Source: Abelmoschus esculentus
Taxonomy: Eukaryota > Streptophyta > Magnoliopsida > Malvales > Malvaceae
Reading direction: 5' to 3'
DNA: 64,000 nucleotides
Assembly (NCBI GenBank): GCA_035048815.1
Contig: JAUCBN010000024.1
Location: forward strand, 69,501 to 133,500
In this document: positions 47,400 to 59,503 of the stretch, piece by piece
How positions within the stretch are numbered: the first letter of the stretch is position 1
Layout of the letters: each line of letters begins with the position of its first letter
Notes under the pieces: model-generated
The model's database searches: none
What the model saw: the letters and a program-made list of their open reading frames with translations, nothing else
Told to the model about the DNA's origin: nothing
Program-made: the position numbers and the translations under genes

Positions 47400-48702
47400 T
47401 AAGATTTGAGATTTTCCTCCTGCTGATGGCTTGGATATTGGAGTTGTATGCAGGTTTGCCTTTCAAAAATAGATTGTGGTATGGTGTAAAATGCCCAACC
47501 GGGCGGCATGAATGTTATAATCATATGCATGTGTAACTTTGACAAAGACAGAATAGTATGAGCAAAGAATATTATTAGCATGAATTCTTCAGTGGAACTA
47601 TTTAGAATTGTGTAAGTTTGACAAAGACAAGCTCATGGATATAGTTAAAAATGCTTGCCAATCTGCTAATACTGTTGCCCCCTGTATATAAAGTTAAGGT
47701 TTATGGTTTTAATTCAACTATGATTTTATGAGTAGTTAACTTTGATCGGCGAACTCTTTTCATAATTTTTTTTATATTATCAAGTTGTACAGTACGATGA
47801 AAACTGGATTCCAAACACAAACGGGAGAAGGTTTTTAAAGGGAAATTCAAGGTTAGTTTTAGTTGCATTTTGTGCGATTTTAGTAAAAAGCAAGAAGATT
47901 GATGACTTGTATAGCATTTGGTTTTCCAAGGCTCACTAAAACTTTGAGTAAATAAAGCTGACTTTTACCCCTGGTTTCGTTTAAACTTCATTTAGCTTGT
48001 ATTTAATTAACATAAACCATGGTTGTAATTTGTTAGTAATCTATTATTGTCTCTGCATTGATGCAAAATTCTTTATATTATAAATCCGACAAAGTCAGTG
48101 GAATAGAAACTAAAATTTTGGATTCTGAGGAACCCTAAATTTCATTAGATTATTAACATCTGCATAGGATTAGTATATTTTATATGTTATGAATTGTGTG
48201 CATTCGGGTCCATGTTTCTGTACAGTTATTCAAATCAAAGACCATAGAGATTTTGTATTTCTTTTTGTCTTGCCTTGAAACTGGAAATATCATGGGATTT
48301 ACACTACAAACTGGAAGGAATTAGTGATGTTATTATCCCCAGACTCTCTTGAGAGTCTTCATTTGGATTAAACAATCCCTTGACTTGTGGGTTAATTTCT
48401 TGGTAGTTGTTTCGTTTCTAAGGTCAAATGATGGTTTTCATCCTTCTACTGTGTTTAGTTTTGAAATTTAATACCTATGTTTACAAAACATTTTTAGTCG
48501 GTAGGCATAGTTAATACTGGTCTGAGTAACACGGGATGCTTATTTTTGTGTTGAAACTTAGAACCAGTGTTTTAAGAAAAATCCATGTCACGGCAAATAA
48601 CTACTGGTGTGAATAATTTATAGTGCTAAATCACATGAAGTATAGAGATCAAGTGATTCCAACAATCCCAAATTTGAGAAGAGTAGGTAATTAATCTTTT
48701 AA
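47400..48702. other. intergenic, 3' side of the protease gene
   Basis: 3' UTR to perhaps 47700, then AT-rich DNA with no supported frame. Confidence 0.4.
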
Positions 48703-48963
48703 GACAGTCCTGATTTGCCAGTTCCCCTCTGTTTTGGCGTGCCAACGCGATACTGTAATGCCTCGGATAGTTTACATTTTGGTGGCGGATTCACAGGGAC
48801 GACATTGCGGCACGATACGCAAGGGAACAACATGATGTGTAATGTGAGCCATGGTGATGATGATCAGTGGGATCATGCTGTTCCATCCACAGGGTTTCCT
48901 TTTAGTTTGACTTGGCCTACAAATAGTATGGGAGATGCTGGCTTGGGAGTCTTAGTGTTTTAG
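48703..48963 (+). other. orphan open frame with coding-like composition
   Basis: The frame is open for 86 codons from a TAA at 48700 to the TAG at 48961. It contains GGGFTGTTLRHDTQGNNMM and AVPSTGFPFSLTWPTNSM. Its G+C is well above both flanks. It has no ATG near its start and no convincing splice acceptor. I cannot assign a family. It may be a fragment of a gene or transposon. Confidence 0.25.
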
Positions 48964-49074
48964 CACGGAGATGTCAACAAGTTTTTGCTCCAACACGTCT
49001 ATACTTGATGTAATTGATAGACCGTGTAAAAATCACTTACCAGTTTAGAAAATAGGCAGCAAAATTCAGATTCA

Positions 49075-49317
49075 ATTTAAGGTTTAGAGATTTAAGTGTA
49101 TGATTTGAAAATTAGATTTTGGGCTTAGAATGTATGGGTTTTAGGGTTAAAATTTAGGGTTTAGATGTATGATTTAGAGTTTAAGGTAACACAGTTAAAG
49201 ATTTAAAACTTTACTTATAAACGTTAAAATTTAACCTTGAATCCTAAATTCTAATCACATCACATAAATTCAAAACTCCTACCTTTAAACACCTAACCTA
49301 ATCATTAAACCTTAAAT
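49075..49317. repeat. degenerate telomere-like inverted repeat
   Basis: The left half has forward words such as TTAGGGTTAAAATTTAGGGT and GGTTTAGA. The right half has the reverse words (CCTAAATTC, ACCTAACC, TAAACC). The ends are perfect 12-bp inverted repeats, ATTTAAGGTTTA and TAAACCTTAAAT. There is no clear target duplication. It could be an interstitial telomere-like array that folded back, or a small foldback element. Confidence 0.5.
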
Positions 49318-49639
49318 GAAATCTATGTACCCTAAGACTGAGGTGCTTATGGAAACCTTTTATTTCCATCTCTTGTGTATAAAATAATTACTCTACTATT
49401 AAAAAATACTATTAATTAGTTCATTAAGATGAGATTTATCTTTTAAGTAAGATCAAAAATCAAAATTTTAAAATTATAAACAAAACAAATTAGATAAAAA
49501 ATCGTCCCATAAGAGCCCTTTGGGCCTTTGTAGTACTAGTAATAATAATAACCTAATGGATACGGAATATTTGTACTTATGCTTTATTTAGTTCTCGTAA
49601 TAAATCAAAGTTCCTATTCTTAAGCCGCCTTTGTTTTCT

Positions 49640-49647
49640 TATAAATA
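49640..49647 (+). promoter_or_regulatory. TATA box of the RING-H2 gene
   Basis: TATAAATA about 120 bp upstream of the RING-H2 start codon, a suitable distance for a plant core promoter with a short 5' UTR. Confidence 0.55.
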
Positions 49648-49765
49648 GCAAACAGGAGCGTAGGAAAATCCAAGATCGAATCAGACTCAGTTGCTTGCCT
49701 CTCAAGTTTTGTTTCTAGTGTTTACAATTGAGATCAATTCATCCCAGAATCGTCAACACCCTTCC

Positions 49766-50350
49766 ATGGCGCATGAGTTGGTGGAACTGACTATTTCCAT
49801 CCGTGTGTCATACTTCTACCATGACTGTCTAGAAGGTAATTATTACAGTGCCTACCGTTTGCTCCACCCGCACATTATTTTTCTTGATTTCAACGCCCTG
49901 GAAGACGAGAGTCGACTAGGTCAAACTCTTCGCACCTTCTTTCGCAGTCTCCTATTCGACACAGACAGTGATAATTATCGTCGTATGGTTCGTGATATTA
50001 GTCAAGATGGATTAAGAGTGTCTCAATGGGCGCTTAACCAAGGATATAATTCCAATGTCTTGCCTTTGATATCACAGATGGAAGCATACGTCGTTGAACA
50101 CAGTTTTGAAGGGTTTCATCCGAATAACTATGGCATGGTTCCAGCTGCAGACTCATCCATTAATCTGATGTTAAACAATGTTATGGTGGCCGAAGAAAAA
50201 GATTGCCCAATATGTTTGGAAGAACTCAAAGTTGGATCTGATGCTTCTCAGATGCCCTGTGCTCATATTTTCCATGGTGATTGCATCCAACAGTGGCTGC
50301 ATACGAGCCATTACTGCCCTATTTGCCGTTTTGAGATGCCAATATGTTAA
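49766..50350 (+). CDS. RING-H2 finger protein, probable E3 ubiquitin ligase
   Basis: An intronless frame of 194 residues starting MAHELVELTI. The RING-H2 finger sits at the extreme C-terminus (residues 147-187) with all eight ligands: CPIC, then PCAHIFHGDC, then YCPIC. The Cys-His-His order marks the H2 type, and W178 after the sixth ligand favours E2 binding. The N-terminal 145 residues have no membrane span or known domain. This is the layout of small soluble plant RING-H2 proteins related to the RNF126/RING1 group. The substrate is unknown. The upstream part of the same frame lacks an ATG, so this start is the only candidate. Confidence 0.88.
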   Translation: MAHELVELTISIRVSYFYHDCLEGNYYSAYRLLHPHIIFLDFNALEDESRLGQTLRTFFRSLLFDTDSDNYRRMVRDISQDGLRVSQWALNQGYNSNVLPLISQMEAYVVEHSFEGFHPNNYGMVPAADSSINLMLNNVMVAEEKDCPICLEELKVGSDASQMPCAHIFHGDCIQQWLHTSHYCPICRFEMPIC

Positions 50351-51018
50351 TTAGCTAGAGATATGAACTCTGAGTATTTCTTTTTCGTTTGATTTGTTTC
50401 TTATTGAATCTAAGCCTATTCTAGTTATTGGATTCGTTTTATAAATTGATTTCGAAAGAATTTATGTTGGTAATTTTGATTGTGGATGTTAGTGATGCAA
50501 AAATCTGTTTTTCACATCCTTCAGTCTCCAGAACAGCATAGGTACGTCAAGCATGATGTTAATCACATGGTTAATCTGCATATAACATCATGAGGATAAT
50601 CTTCATAAAACATAGTTTAGTGGACCAGAGGTACAGGCAGATGGACGAAAACAAACTTCTTAGTTCTTACGGAGGGCCAAAATACAATTAATTTAAGTTT
50701 GGACCTTACTTTTCAAGCCCAAAATTTGATTTGTGCGTCTCTTCATCTTTTTCATCAGTTGTACGCCGCTGCTTCCCTCTTTTGCTTCAGATTTGAGTGA
50801 TTTACAAGTTCGTGTTTCCTTTTACAGACACCAGAAAATCTTCAACTACGTATTTCTTCTCCTTTTCTCCATATTTGCGTTAGTTCTTCTCCTCATCTCT
50901 GTGTGTGTTTTCAAGAGACGGGATTTTAAAAGTTTCAGTCTTGGTTCCAGCCGGTACCTCGTATTACGGCGAAACCAGCGGAATTCACTTGAACAAGGCC
51001 GGTTTCTCTTTCGATAAC
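50351..51018. other. intergenic between two + strand genes
   Basis: RING-H2 3' UTR and PPR promoter. Open frames continue upstream of the PPR start without an ATG that I would prefer. Confidence 0.4.
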
Positions 51019-52944
51019 ATGAAAGCTCACAAAGTTCTTGCTCATCAAATCCTCAAGCAACAGAAACCGAAAGCGCTTGTACTTTCCCCCCATCGAGACT
51101 CTCTGTTTTCTGCTCTTCTCTCTTCAACCTCTCAACAAATCATCGCCGATCAATCACAATATCCATCATCAGAAATAACCCCTGAACTACTCGTCGAATC
51201 AGCTCGCTCTTCTAAGTGGCATTTCATCAAACACCACTCACCCAACCTCGACCCATCTCTTATATCAACAGTCCTCTTTAATCTCCACAAATCCCCTGAA
51301 TTAGCCCTCCAATTTATTTCCCACATTGAATTCCACCGACTCGATATCAAAATCCGTTGTCTTGCCATTGCCGTTACCTCACGGTTATCATCTCCTAAAC
51401 CCACTCTACAACTCTTAAAGCAAACTATTTCTAGTGACATTGCCGGTGTTTCCGTTATCTTCGATGAGCTGGCATTTGCCCGTGAAAGGTTAGGCATCTC
51501 AACAACTATTCTTTTTGATTTGTTAATAAAATCTTGTTGTGAAATGAAGAGGGTGGATGAAGGATTAGAGTGTTTTTATATGATGAAAGCCAAGGGTTTA
51601 CTTCCAAAGGTTGAGACTTGTAATGTTATTTTAAGTACGTTTTTGAAGTTGAACAAAACCGAAAGTGCTTGGGTTTTCTATGCTGAGATGTTTAAAATGA
51701 GGATCAAGTCGAGTATTTACACGTTTAACATAATGATAAATGTGTTGTGCAAGGAAGGGAAGCTGAAAAAAGCTAAAGACTTTGTTGAGTTCATGGAGAA
51801 TTTAGGGGTTAATCCCAATGTTGTTACTTATAACACAATTATTCATGCTTATTGTTCAAGAGGAAGAGTTGATGGAGCTCGTTTGGTTTTGAATGCAATG
51901 AGAAGTAAAGGTATTCGACCAGATTCTTACACATATGGTTCACTTATTAGTGGGATGTGTAGGGATAAAAGACTCAAGGAGGCTTCTGAGATGTTTGAGA
52001 AGATGAAAGAAATGGGGTTGGTTCCTACTGCAGTGACTTATAATATCTTAATTGATGGTTATTGCAATGAAGGGGATTTGGATAAGGCATTCGGTTATCG
52101 GGATGAAATGGTAGAGCAGGGTATATTGCCGACTGTCACAACTTACAACGTGCTAATTCATGCTCTGTTTATGGAGAGTAGAATGGATGAGGCTGATGAT
52201 TTGGTTAAAGAAATGGGAGAAAGGGAGTTGGTCCCTGATCAGATTACCTATAGCATCTTAATTAATGGATACTCCAGGTGCGGGAATTTGAAGAAAGCAT
52301 TCAGTTTTCACGATGAGATGTTAACCAAGGGGATTGAACCTACACGGATGACATATACTTCACTTATCTATGTTTTAAGTAAACGTAACCGAATGATGGA
52401 AGCAGATCACCTGTTTGAAAAGATATTGAAGAAGGGAGTCGCGGTAGATGTGATAATATTTAATGCATTGATTGATGGTCACTGTGCCAATGGCAATATG
52501 GAGCGTGCATTTTCGTTGTTGAAGGAAATGGATACATTGACTGTTTCTCCTGACGATGTGACTTATAATACTTTGATGCAAGGTCATTGTAGGGAGGGGA
52601 GAGTTGAAGAAGCTCGTGAGCTTCTTGATGAGATGAAGCGGAGGGGAATTAAACCCGATCATGTTAGTTACAACACTCTGATTAGCGGGTATAGCAGGAG
52701 AGGTGATATGAAGGATGCATTGAGGGTTCGTGATGAGATGTTGAGTACAGGTTTCAATCCCACCCTTCTTACTTATAATGCCCTTATACAAGGTTTTTGC
52801 AAAAACCAGGAAGGGGATATCGCGGAAGATCTCCTAAAGGAGATGATTAGTAAAGGGATTAACCCTGATGACAGCACGTACTTGTCTTTGATCGAGGGGA
52901 TGGGGAAAATAGATCAATCTGTAGAAAATAGCAACTCTTGTTGA
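51019..52944 (+). CDS. P-class pentatricopeptide repeat protein, probably organellar
   Basis: An intronless protein of 641 residues. The N-terminus (MKAHKVLAHQILKQQKP and a Ser/Arg-containing stretch) is basic and looks like an organelle presequence, probably mitochondrial. From about residue 165 to the end there are 13 full 35-residue PPR motifs and a partial fourteenth, for example VVTYNTIIHAYCSRG and DVTYNTLMQGHCREGRVEEA. All are P-type, with no E or DYW editing tail. P-class PPR proteins bind single-stranded organellar RNA, one motif per base, and act in RNA processing, stability, splicing or translation. The repetitiveness of the second half resembles restorer-of-fertility-like proteins, but spacing and sequence do not prove that. 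I chose the first ATG that gives a presequence. Confidence 0.93.
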   Translation: MKAHKVLAHQILKQQKPKALVLSPHRDSLFSALLSSTSQQIIADQSQYPSSEITPELLVESARSSKWHFIKHHSPNLDPSLISTVLFNLHKSPELALQFISHIEFHRLDIKIRCLAIAVTSRLSSPKPTLQLLKQTISSDIAGVSVIFDELAFARERLGISTTILFDLLIKSCCEMKRVDEGLECFYMMKAKGLLPKVETCNVILSTFLKLNKTESAWVFYAEMFKMRIKSSIYTFNIMINVLCKEGKLKKAKDFVEFMENLGVNPNVVTYNTIIHAYCSRGRVDGARLVLNAMRSKGIRPDSYTYGSLISGMCRDKRLKEASEMFEKMKEMGLVPTAVTYNILIDGYCNEGDLDKAFGYRDEMVEQGILPTVTTYNVLIHALFMESRMDEADDLVKEMGERELVPDQITYSILINGYSRCGNLKKAFSFHDEMLTKGIEPTRMTYTSLIYVLSKRNRMMEADHLFEKILKKGVAVDVIIFNALIDGHCANGNMERAFSLLKEMDTLTVSPDDVTYNTLMQGHCREGRVEEARELLDEMKRRGIKPDHVSYNTLISGYSRRGDMKDALRVRDEMLSTGFNPTLLTYNALIQGFCKNQEGDIAEDLLKEMISKGINPDDSTYLSLIEGMGKIDQSVENSNSC

Positions 52945-53489
52945 TTAGGACATACAAGGTTTTGTCATTTTTATGAATTTTGATTTTATGATATAGTAAT
53001 ACTTATTTTATGCTTGTTCTTTAGTTCTGTGTGTCGGAATCAAAATTTTATAAATGTTGAAACTTTGCTTCTCATCGATTTGACCACAGAGCAATACTCT
53101 ATGAATGCATTTGCCGCAGTGTCCTCTAATGTCGAGGCATTTACTAATGTACTAGGAATGTGTACGGTAAACCCTACAGAATCAATTTACAGTTACTTAA
53201 CATGCATCAAGTTCTCTGAGAGCCGGCTTTGCAAATCAGCACACTATCAGTCATGATAACATTGCAAACACAAAACAACCAAAACAAACCAAATAACCAA
53301 CTGTAACATCTAAAAATATTTACCAGAAAGTGGCAACGGAACCTAAAGATACAACAAGCAACAAGAGTAGATGATGAATTCTCCGGCTTCAACAACCAGA
53401 CACCAAAAGTTTAAAACGAAACTTGTATTAAGTTACATCTATGCTGGCACTCCATGAGAATGTCAACAAAACAACTCCTTGCGCAAAAA
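52945..53489. other. convergent 3' region of the PPR and IQD genes
   Basis: It holds both 3' UTRs. A frame at 53014-53256 has no motif. Confidence 0.4.
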
Positions 53490-56400
53490 TTACCTCTTCC
53501 ACTCAGCTTTGACCTTGTCTGAAATTTCCAAGTCAACAAGAATGGATAGTCACCATGCAGAAGCAAGCATACTTACTACTATTGTATAAGAGAAAAGAAT
53601 ATGGATAGAGATTCATAAAGCAAAAAACAATGACTATGTAGTTCAGATACCATCCTCAAACAGAAACTTGCATGCTCTACATAGAACCACAAGCGCCTGT
53701 TTGGAGGATGGTTGAGATTTGTCACTTACCATATCCTACTTAAAAGAATCGAGAAAAACTAAGCAGTATATTCAGGTAATACTGGTATAGCAACACAAAT
53801 GCACAAACGTATGACCAAAAACCATCCAATTTTAAGTTGTGCTTGGTGCTTACCATTAGCATCTTTGGAGGATGGTTGAGATTTGTCACTGGTGATAGTA
53901 CCTTTGCCAGCAATTCTAACCCGTGTTTGAGCATGCGAGGGCAGTGAACTTGCATTACTATTCGTTGAAGATGGCAAAGAATATCGCCTGCTTAACTCAT
54001 TTTTCTCAACAACCTCATCGGTCAACCTTGGGGAACCTTGACCCTTAAGTCTAGCTTTCACAGATTCAGTCGGTGCCATATAACTGGGCACTTTTGGATT
54101 GTTATTAAACCCGTTTGCCTGATTATTAATTTTTAAAGGGAACGAAGCTCTTCTTTGGCTTGCTTTTGAGACCTCATCACTGACCTGCTCATCCTTAGAG
54201 TTTAACTCCTCTGTCACTGACATGAGCTCAATTTTACCATTATTTTCAGCAGGTGGCAAATCAACTGCAGGACAGACGTTAGGCTCATCAAGAGAAGCAT
54301 CTTCGGAAGACAATTTCAGATCTGTCTCAAGATTTGACGGTTTTGATAGTTTTGCAGTCACATCACTCATCTTCTCAGCAGATTCCTGTTCTGAAACATC
54401 AGGATTATTAGAATTAGAAGCTTTTTTCAGAGGCTTCTTTGTTTTCTCATTAACGGCCTCTGACTTATCAGCAGCCTCCTTTGAAGAGTCAGAAAGCTTC
54501 CTTGAATTGCGCTTAACCCTCCCAGGCTCATTTTGTGGATGCTCCCGAACTGAATCAGATGCCGAGTTGGCAGAAATTCTCCTCTGCCCTCGTTTGTTCT
54601 TTTCATACTCCAAGGTAGAATGACTAGATCCATTGACAACTTTGGGATTAGACACTTTTCGAACACTAGGCTTTGTCTTTCCACTCCTAATTGGTTTTGA
54701 TGTGGATTCCCAGAAACGTGATTTTGTCCATCGTTGAAGCCACTGCCAGGATGAGTTAGGTTCCTCTGGACCATACTGAAGTTGTAAAGGTAATATGGCA
54801 GGTGATGAGGCCAGAAGCTGAAAGTGATGGAAATGCATAGTCACATACAGTTTGGAGAAGAAGAAAAAACATCAGTAAGTTAGACATTCTCAAAGAAAAA
54901 AGAACCAAGAGAAGAACTAAATCTTCCATGTAAAATATTTGACTAATGATGCTAGAGTTCTAAAGTTTAAGCACTTGGCATAACAAGAATTTTTTGTACC
55001 ACTTCATGATGTTTAACAACAGGTGTCACATGTGTGGATCACAAAATAATTGAAGGCATTTTCTAAGATTTAAGTCCTCCGAGTATAATAAATTAAGCAA
55101 GCATCGTCAAGAACTAAGAGTACGGAAAAAGGCAGATAGATAAACAAGCTTAAAAAGAAGAAGATGTGCAGGTGGGGACCCAAAATAATAGCCATTTTGG
55201 CGCAAAAAGAAGGGATCTATAAACAGCTGATACATTTGCATTTGTCATTTTCAACAGCTGAGATACAAACTCAGGCATGGAGGGTCTCAAGATAAAGATG
55301 GTTCATAGACTATTTAGATATGACTAGTAAGTTTAAATAGGGAAGATGCCTCTATTGCACTGAAATCATAAAAATTAAGCACAACATAGGGGAAAAACAC
55401 TAAAATCAAATAGTGTGGGGACAAAAGCAGGAATTCTAGAAGTCCTCTGAAGACCAAACATCATGGACTTCTATCAGCAAAGTTCCCGTTTACATGTTAA
55501 GCAGAATCCCATAGTAGTATGCTAAAGAAACCATACCTTGTGAACAAACATATTATTTGATAAGTTCTTCACCTTAGAAGATGTGCTCACTCTTACAGAA
55601 TCAAAGCTTTTAGAATCCTGCTTAAATAAAAAAAAAAAAAAAAAGTAGCTAGCTTAGAAACATGTTATGTGTAATTAGCTACTCAAAATGCCACATAATG
55701 GAACAAAAGGAAGGTATAGTTTGTTTTTCAGATAAGCATCCTGAAACAAAATAATCCTTTATTATTATTGCAAGGTTACCATCTCAGTGTGCCCATGTTA
55801 ATATTGATATAATCACAAAGTCGCCTTTATTCTCATAGACCCTTTACCTAAACAACAAATATAACTAGGCTGTACAGCTGGTGTTTACAATTTTTGTCAA
55901 GATAGCAAGAAGGGACAAGCCATCTTCCATTGGTCAGTAAGAAAATCACCTGAAGCAGACTTAGATGTTTTTCATGTCCTCCAATGGCAATATCTGAACA
56001 CCTGACCTTTTGACCACGAGCTAGTGCTTGTAACTTAACAATTCCCCATGTACAGCATAAAGTAGCAACAGCTTGTCTTCTAACCAAGTGACCACGAATA
56101 AGTGCTTGCAGCCTTATAATGCCCTTGAGCGTTCGAAATGCCCGGCGAGCCTTTCAAGTTCCAACATATAATATTGTCATCAATAAAGCTATATGACTTT
56201 AGGGAGGATAATAATTCTAACATAAGAACAAGCAAAAGTTGGCAGCAGATTCTATACTTCTATCACATTTAATGAAAACCCATACTTTCCAAATTTTGCA
56301 TTTAGAAGTCAAATGAAAACTATATATCAGTAGGTGGTCAATTATTTACAGATTGAAATCTCTCTAAACTAGAATATGTTTGTATGAAAATGATACATGT

Positions 56401-56561
56401 AATAATCTAAAAACCAAGTATAGTCAAAAGAGTGGTTGACTACCCGAGTTATTGTAAATTGTAATCAATGCCTTAAACAAATTTCATTAACTTACATTTC
56501 CCATGCTCGTTTTTTTTTCAACAGCAAGGGGCTAAATTTAATACCCAGACTAGGAAAGTAA

Positions 56562-56601
<40 letters not shown>

Positions 56602-57308
56602 CCAATTGTAGAGTATGGTATACCATGAAAGAAGTATGAATCAATAACATTTCGTTCAATCGTCACATTTCCTTAATTCCTTATCTTTAAATAAAAACAA
56701 TCATCATCAACAACATAAGGCACAATGCACAGTGACAAGGTTTTAACTTTCACACAGCTGAATGAAGACTATAGCAGCAAAATGCTTACAAATTTCATAA
56801 CCCTGCACGACCTTTATGTATAACAGTAACTTTTAAAGAGAGAGTAGCTACCAGGTAACTTCTGAAAGCAGCCTGTACTGTCGCAGCAGCTTGGTTAAGC
56901 CTAATCCTATCAGGATCTTCTGGGTTACAAGAATAACCAGCCGTGACATCATTTCCATCTACTTTTGGAGACGGAATATTTACCCCACCATATGGCAATT
57001 GGGCAGGTATACCCTTCTCAGAGTCAACCTCATTCCAAGAGCTGCTCACTGGAATAGGCGCTGAAATTGTTGGGTCTGACACAGTTACCTTGCACGAAAC
57101 CAAAACCTCGCCTTTATTTGCAGAAATTTGTACATAGCAACAATTAAAATATACGACATTTCTAATCTCCAAGTGCTAACTGCTAACTACTATTTGAAGA
57201 AAATGAGTACCGTCTTACCAGTTTCTCTCTTCCTTTAGAGAAATTGGACTTTGAAGATTTCTTCCCTAGAAGCAAGTTCTTGATCCATTTTGCTGGAGAT
57301 TTTCCCAT
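53490..57308 (-). CDS. IQD: IQ-DOMAIN calmodulin-binding protein (IQD28/29-like), six exons
   Basis: Exons in coding order: 57219-57308, 56852-57106, 55950-56150, 55537-55617, 53854-54817 and 53490-53518. Introns are GT-AG, and 1620 nt give 539 residues. The N-terminus is family-typical: MGKSPAKWIKNLLLGKKSSK. The IQ67 region crosses the exon 2-3 junction at the usual place (VQAAFRSYL / ARRAFRTLKG) and has IQ-like helices (RLQALIRGHLVRR, KLQALARGQKVR). The long exon 5 is Ser/Lys-rich and disordered. A DUF4005-like motif PSYMAPTESVKARLKGQGSP and a short AEWKR end follow. IQD proteins bind calmodulin and microtubules or membranes and act as scaffolds in cell shape and division-plane control. The second codon of exon 6 restores the frame exactly. 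Probable IQD28-31 clade by length and end. Confidence 0.93.
56564..56600. repeat. (AT)n microsatellite in IQD intron 2
   Basis: About 18 uninterrupted AT units inside the intron between IQD exons 2 and 3. Likely length-polymorphic. Confidence 0.95.
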
Positions 57309-59503
57309 CTCAGTTGAACCCAAAATAATTAAAATGCCAAGTTTCTAAATCTGCAAAAGTCATGCCCAACTAGAACCTCAGAATTTAGCACGTTAGCATT
57401 AAACTAAATAGAATTTCTTTAAAAAAAAATTAACATCTTAAAACAACCAAGCGTTCTCAACATCACTAGAACAGCATGCAATTAATGGCGGTCAAAATGT
57501 TCCTACACTACATAATCAATAGCTCGTAAGTTACCATAAAAGCACTAATTTATATCGAACTAGATATCAACTGAAACCTGTAGAACCTAAAGAATCAAAA
57601 TAAAACATAGGAAGTTGGAAAGTTTACAGTAATTTTCAGATTTTCTTCACATTCTTAACGGTGAAAAGGAAAAGATTAGTGACCGAAGCCCGCATCTACT
57701 TAAGTAAAGGAAAATAATATAGCTAAAGCCAGTAAATAATTTTTAAGAGAGGGAGAGCGTGTCGGCGGAAATGGAAATCCAAAGCTTTTATCTGAAAAAT
57801 GCAAAGTTTTATTTCGCTAGTAAGCTTCCTTTACTTGGGGAGGAAAGAGTAAATGGTAATCATTCAGAGATCTGAAGAATGAATCTAGCGTTTTCTTTCT
57901 ATTTAAGAAGTTTTATTCTACATGCTTTAAGAACAAAAGCAAGAGAGTCATACTACTAGCAAGAAGAAAAGAAACCAAATGAAGCATTGAAGATCGTACC
58001 GCGAAAGATTCCTAGAACAGAAAGGAAAATTGTTGAGCAAGTTGTTTTGTTTTCTCGGAACGGGCCGGACACTGGACTGGGATGAACCTGATGAAAGAGA
58101 TGAATATGGCCTGCAAATATGAAATATTACACTTGAAGTCCCCAGACTCTATCCAAATTTTATATTGGTTCCTAAATGTTAAACTATTCTAATAGAAATC
58201 TCATATTATTAACTGTGTTTCAATTAAGTCCTTTTATCGATCTAACAAGACGTTTGAACATGAAGTCCAAATTTTATACATTATACAGACAACATAGATC
58301 TAATACATAAATATTTAATCTAATAAAATAATCGAATGAGAGTTACTCACTTTTAGTATTGATTAATTATTTTAAAAAATTAATGTTGTAGTAAATAAAA
58401 TAACATGTATTGAATACAAAATATGAATAGAATTATTTTGTTATAATTTTATTTTTATAAACTTGTATCACAACAAATCTATTTTAGATTTATTGTTATT
58501 AAAGTAGTCCATAATTTAGTGAAGAGTGGTACCTGATAGATTAGATCAATCAAACCAATCTTACTGATGTGAGTTTTAGTCGAAATTGCAGCAGCTAAGC
58601 TTAAACTGTGTGGAAACCAAACTTAGCCACATGGATTGGTCTGTAATCTTGTCTATGTATCTTCAACAACATTAGCCGAAACAACAGATCAATATTTTCA
58701 CATACAGACACATGGAAGCATCAAAATGTAACACAGAAAAGAATGGTAACTCAGAAAACTTGCCTACACATCACATAAGCCTCCAACGGTGTTTGCTGTC
58801 GAATTCAGTCAAGGTATACCAAACTCAAAAGCAGATGAGACTTTCTAATCTTTGAATAAAAAGGTTTCCAAAGTGAAAATTTGTTGCAAAAAACAGTACT
58901 TCTCTGGGATAAGTATAACATACAACAACTTTAAGGTGAAGATGAAAACCGTAAGTTTTGAAATTTGTCTGAAAACTTGAAATATTAAATTTTTTATTAT
59001 ATTTAGATTCTTTTTTCCATAATTTTTGACAAGTTTCGACATAGAAGTATCGAAACTTGCCTTTCTTATAATATTTTAGGTTCTTGGACAAAGTATCAAA
59101 ACTTGTAAAAAGATTTTAAAAAATTAAACTAAAATATTATCTAAAAGTCTAACATTTTAAATTTTTGGACAAGTTTTGAAACTTTCAGTCTTTTAACTGC
59201 ACTCCAGGCTCATTGTAATTCTCCATAACTTAGTAACAAGGAGATTAAGGTTCAGGACATCACCTGATCCAATACTACCCACAATTTGAACAAAACCACC
59301 GGCTTTTGGACAAACCAAAAACAGATTAACGGAAACTAAACAAGGAAAAGAAAGGCAACTATCAACTCTAAGCTACAAGACAAAGAGTCACGTTGTAACA
59401 TGTCTAAAGAAGTATTAGTAAATACAATAATACAACTAACAATGGCAGACGTAAACTCCCTTAAATTGTTATCCTCTTCCATTAATATTAGTTAGATGTT
59501 AAA
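57309..59503. other. IQD 5' UTR and promoter, then intergenic DNA
   Basis: A 5' UTR intron of the IQD gene is plausible (donor CG/GTACGA near 57998, acceptor TTTTGCAG near 57353, minus strand). Beyond 58100 the sequence is AT-rich with no supported gene; the frames near 58830-59090 coincide with simple CAAGTTTTGA-like words. Confidence 0.4.
59030..59059. other. perfect 10-bp inverted repeat (hairpin)
   Basis: CAAGTTTCGA, a 10-nt loop, then TCGAAACTTG. Related words (GTATCAAAACTTG, GGACAAGTTTTGAAA) recur within 150 bp on both sides, so this may be the core of a decayed foldback repeat. Confidence 0.6.

Noticed and set aside
48703..48963. Last exon of the CPBP protease gene
   Set aside because: That gene already ends with a stop at 47397-47399 in frame with all ten exons, and no acceptor precedes this frame.
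52945..53256. C-terminal extension of the PPR protein
   Set aside because: The PPR frame ends at a clean TGA at 52942-52944, and the following frame is unrelated.
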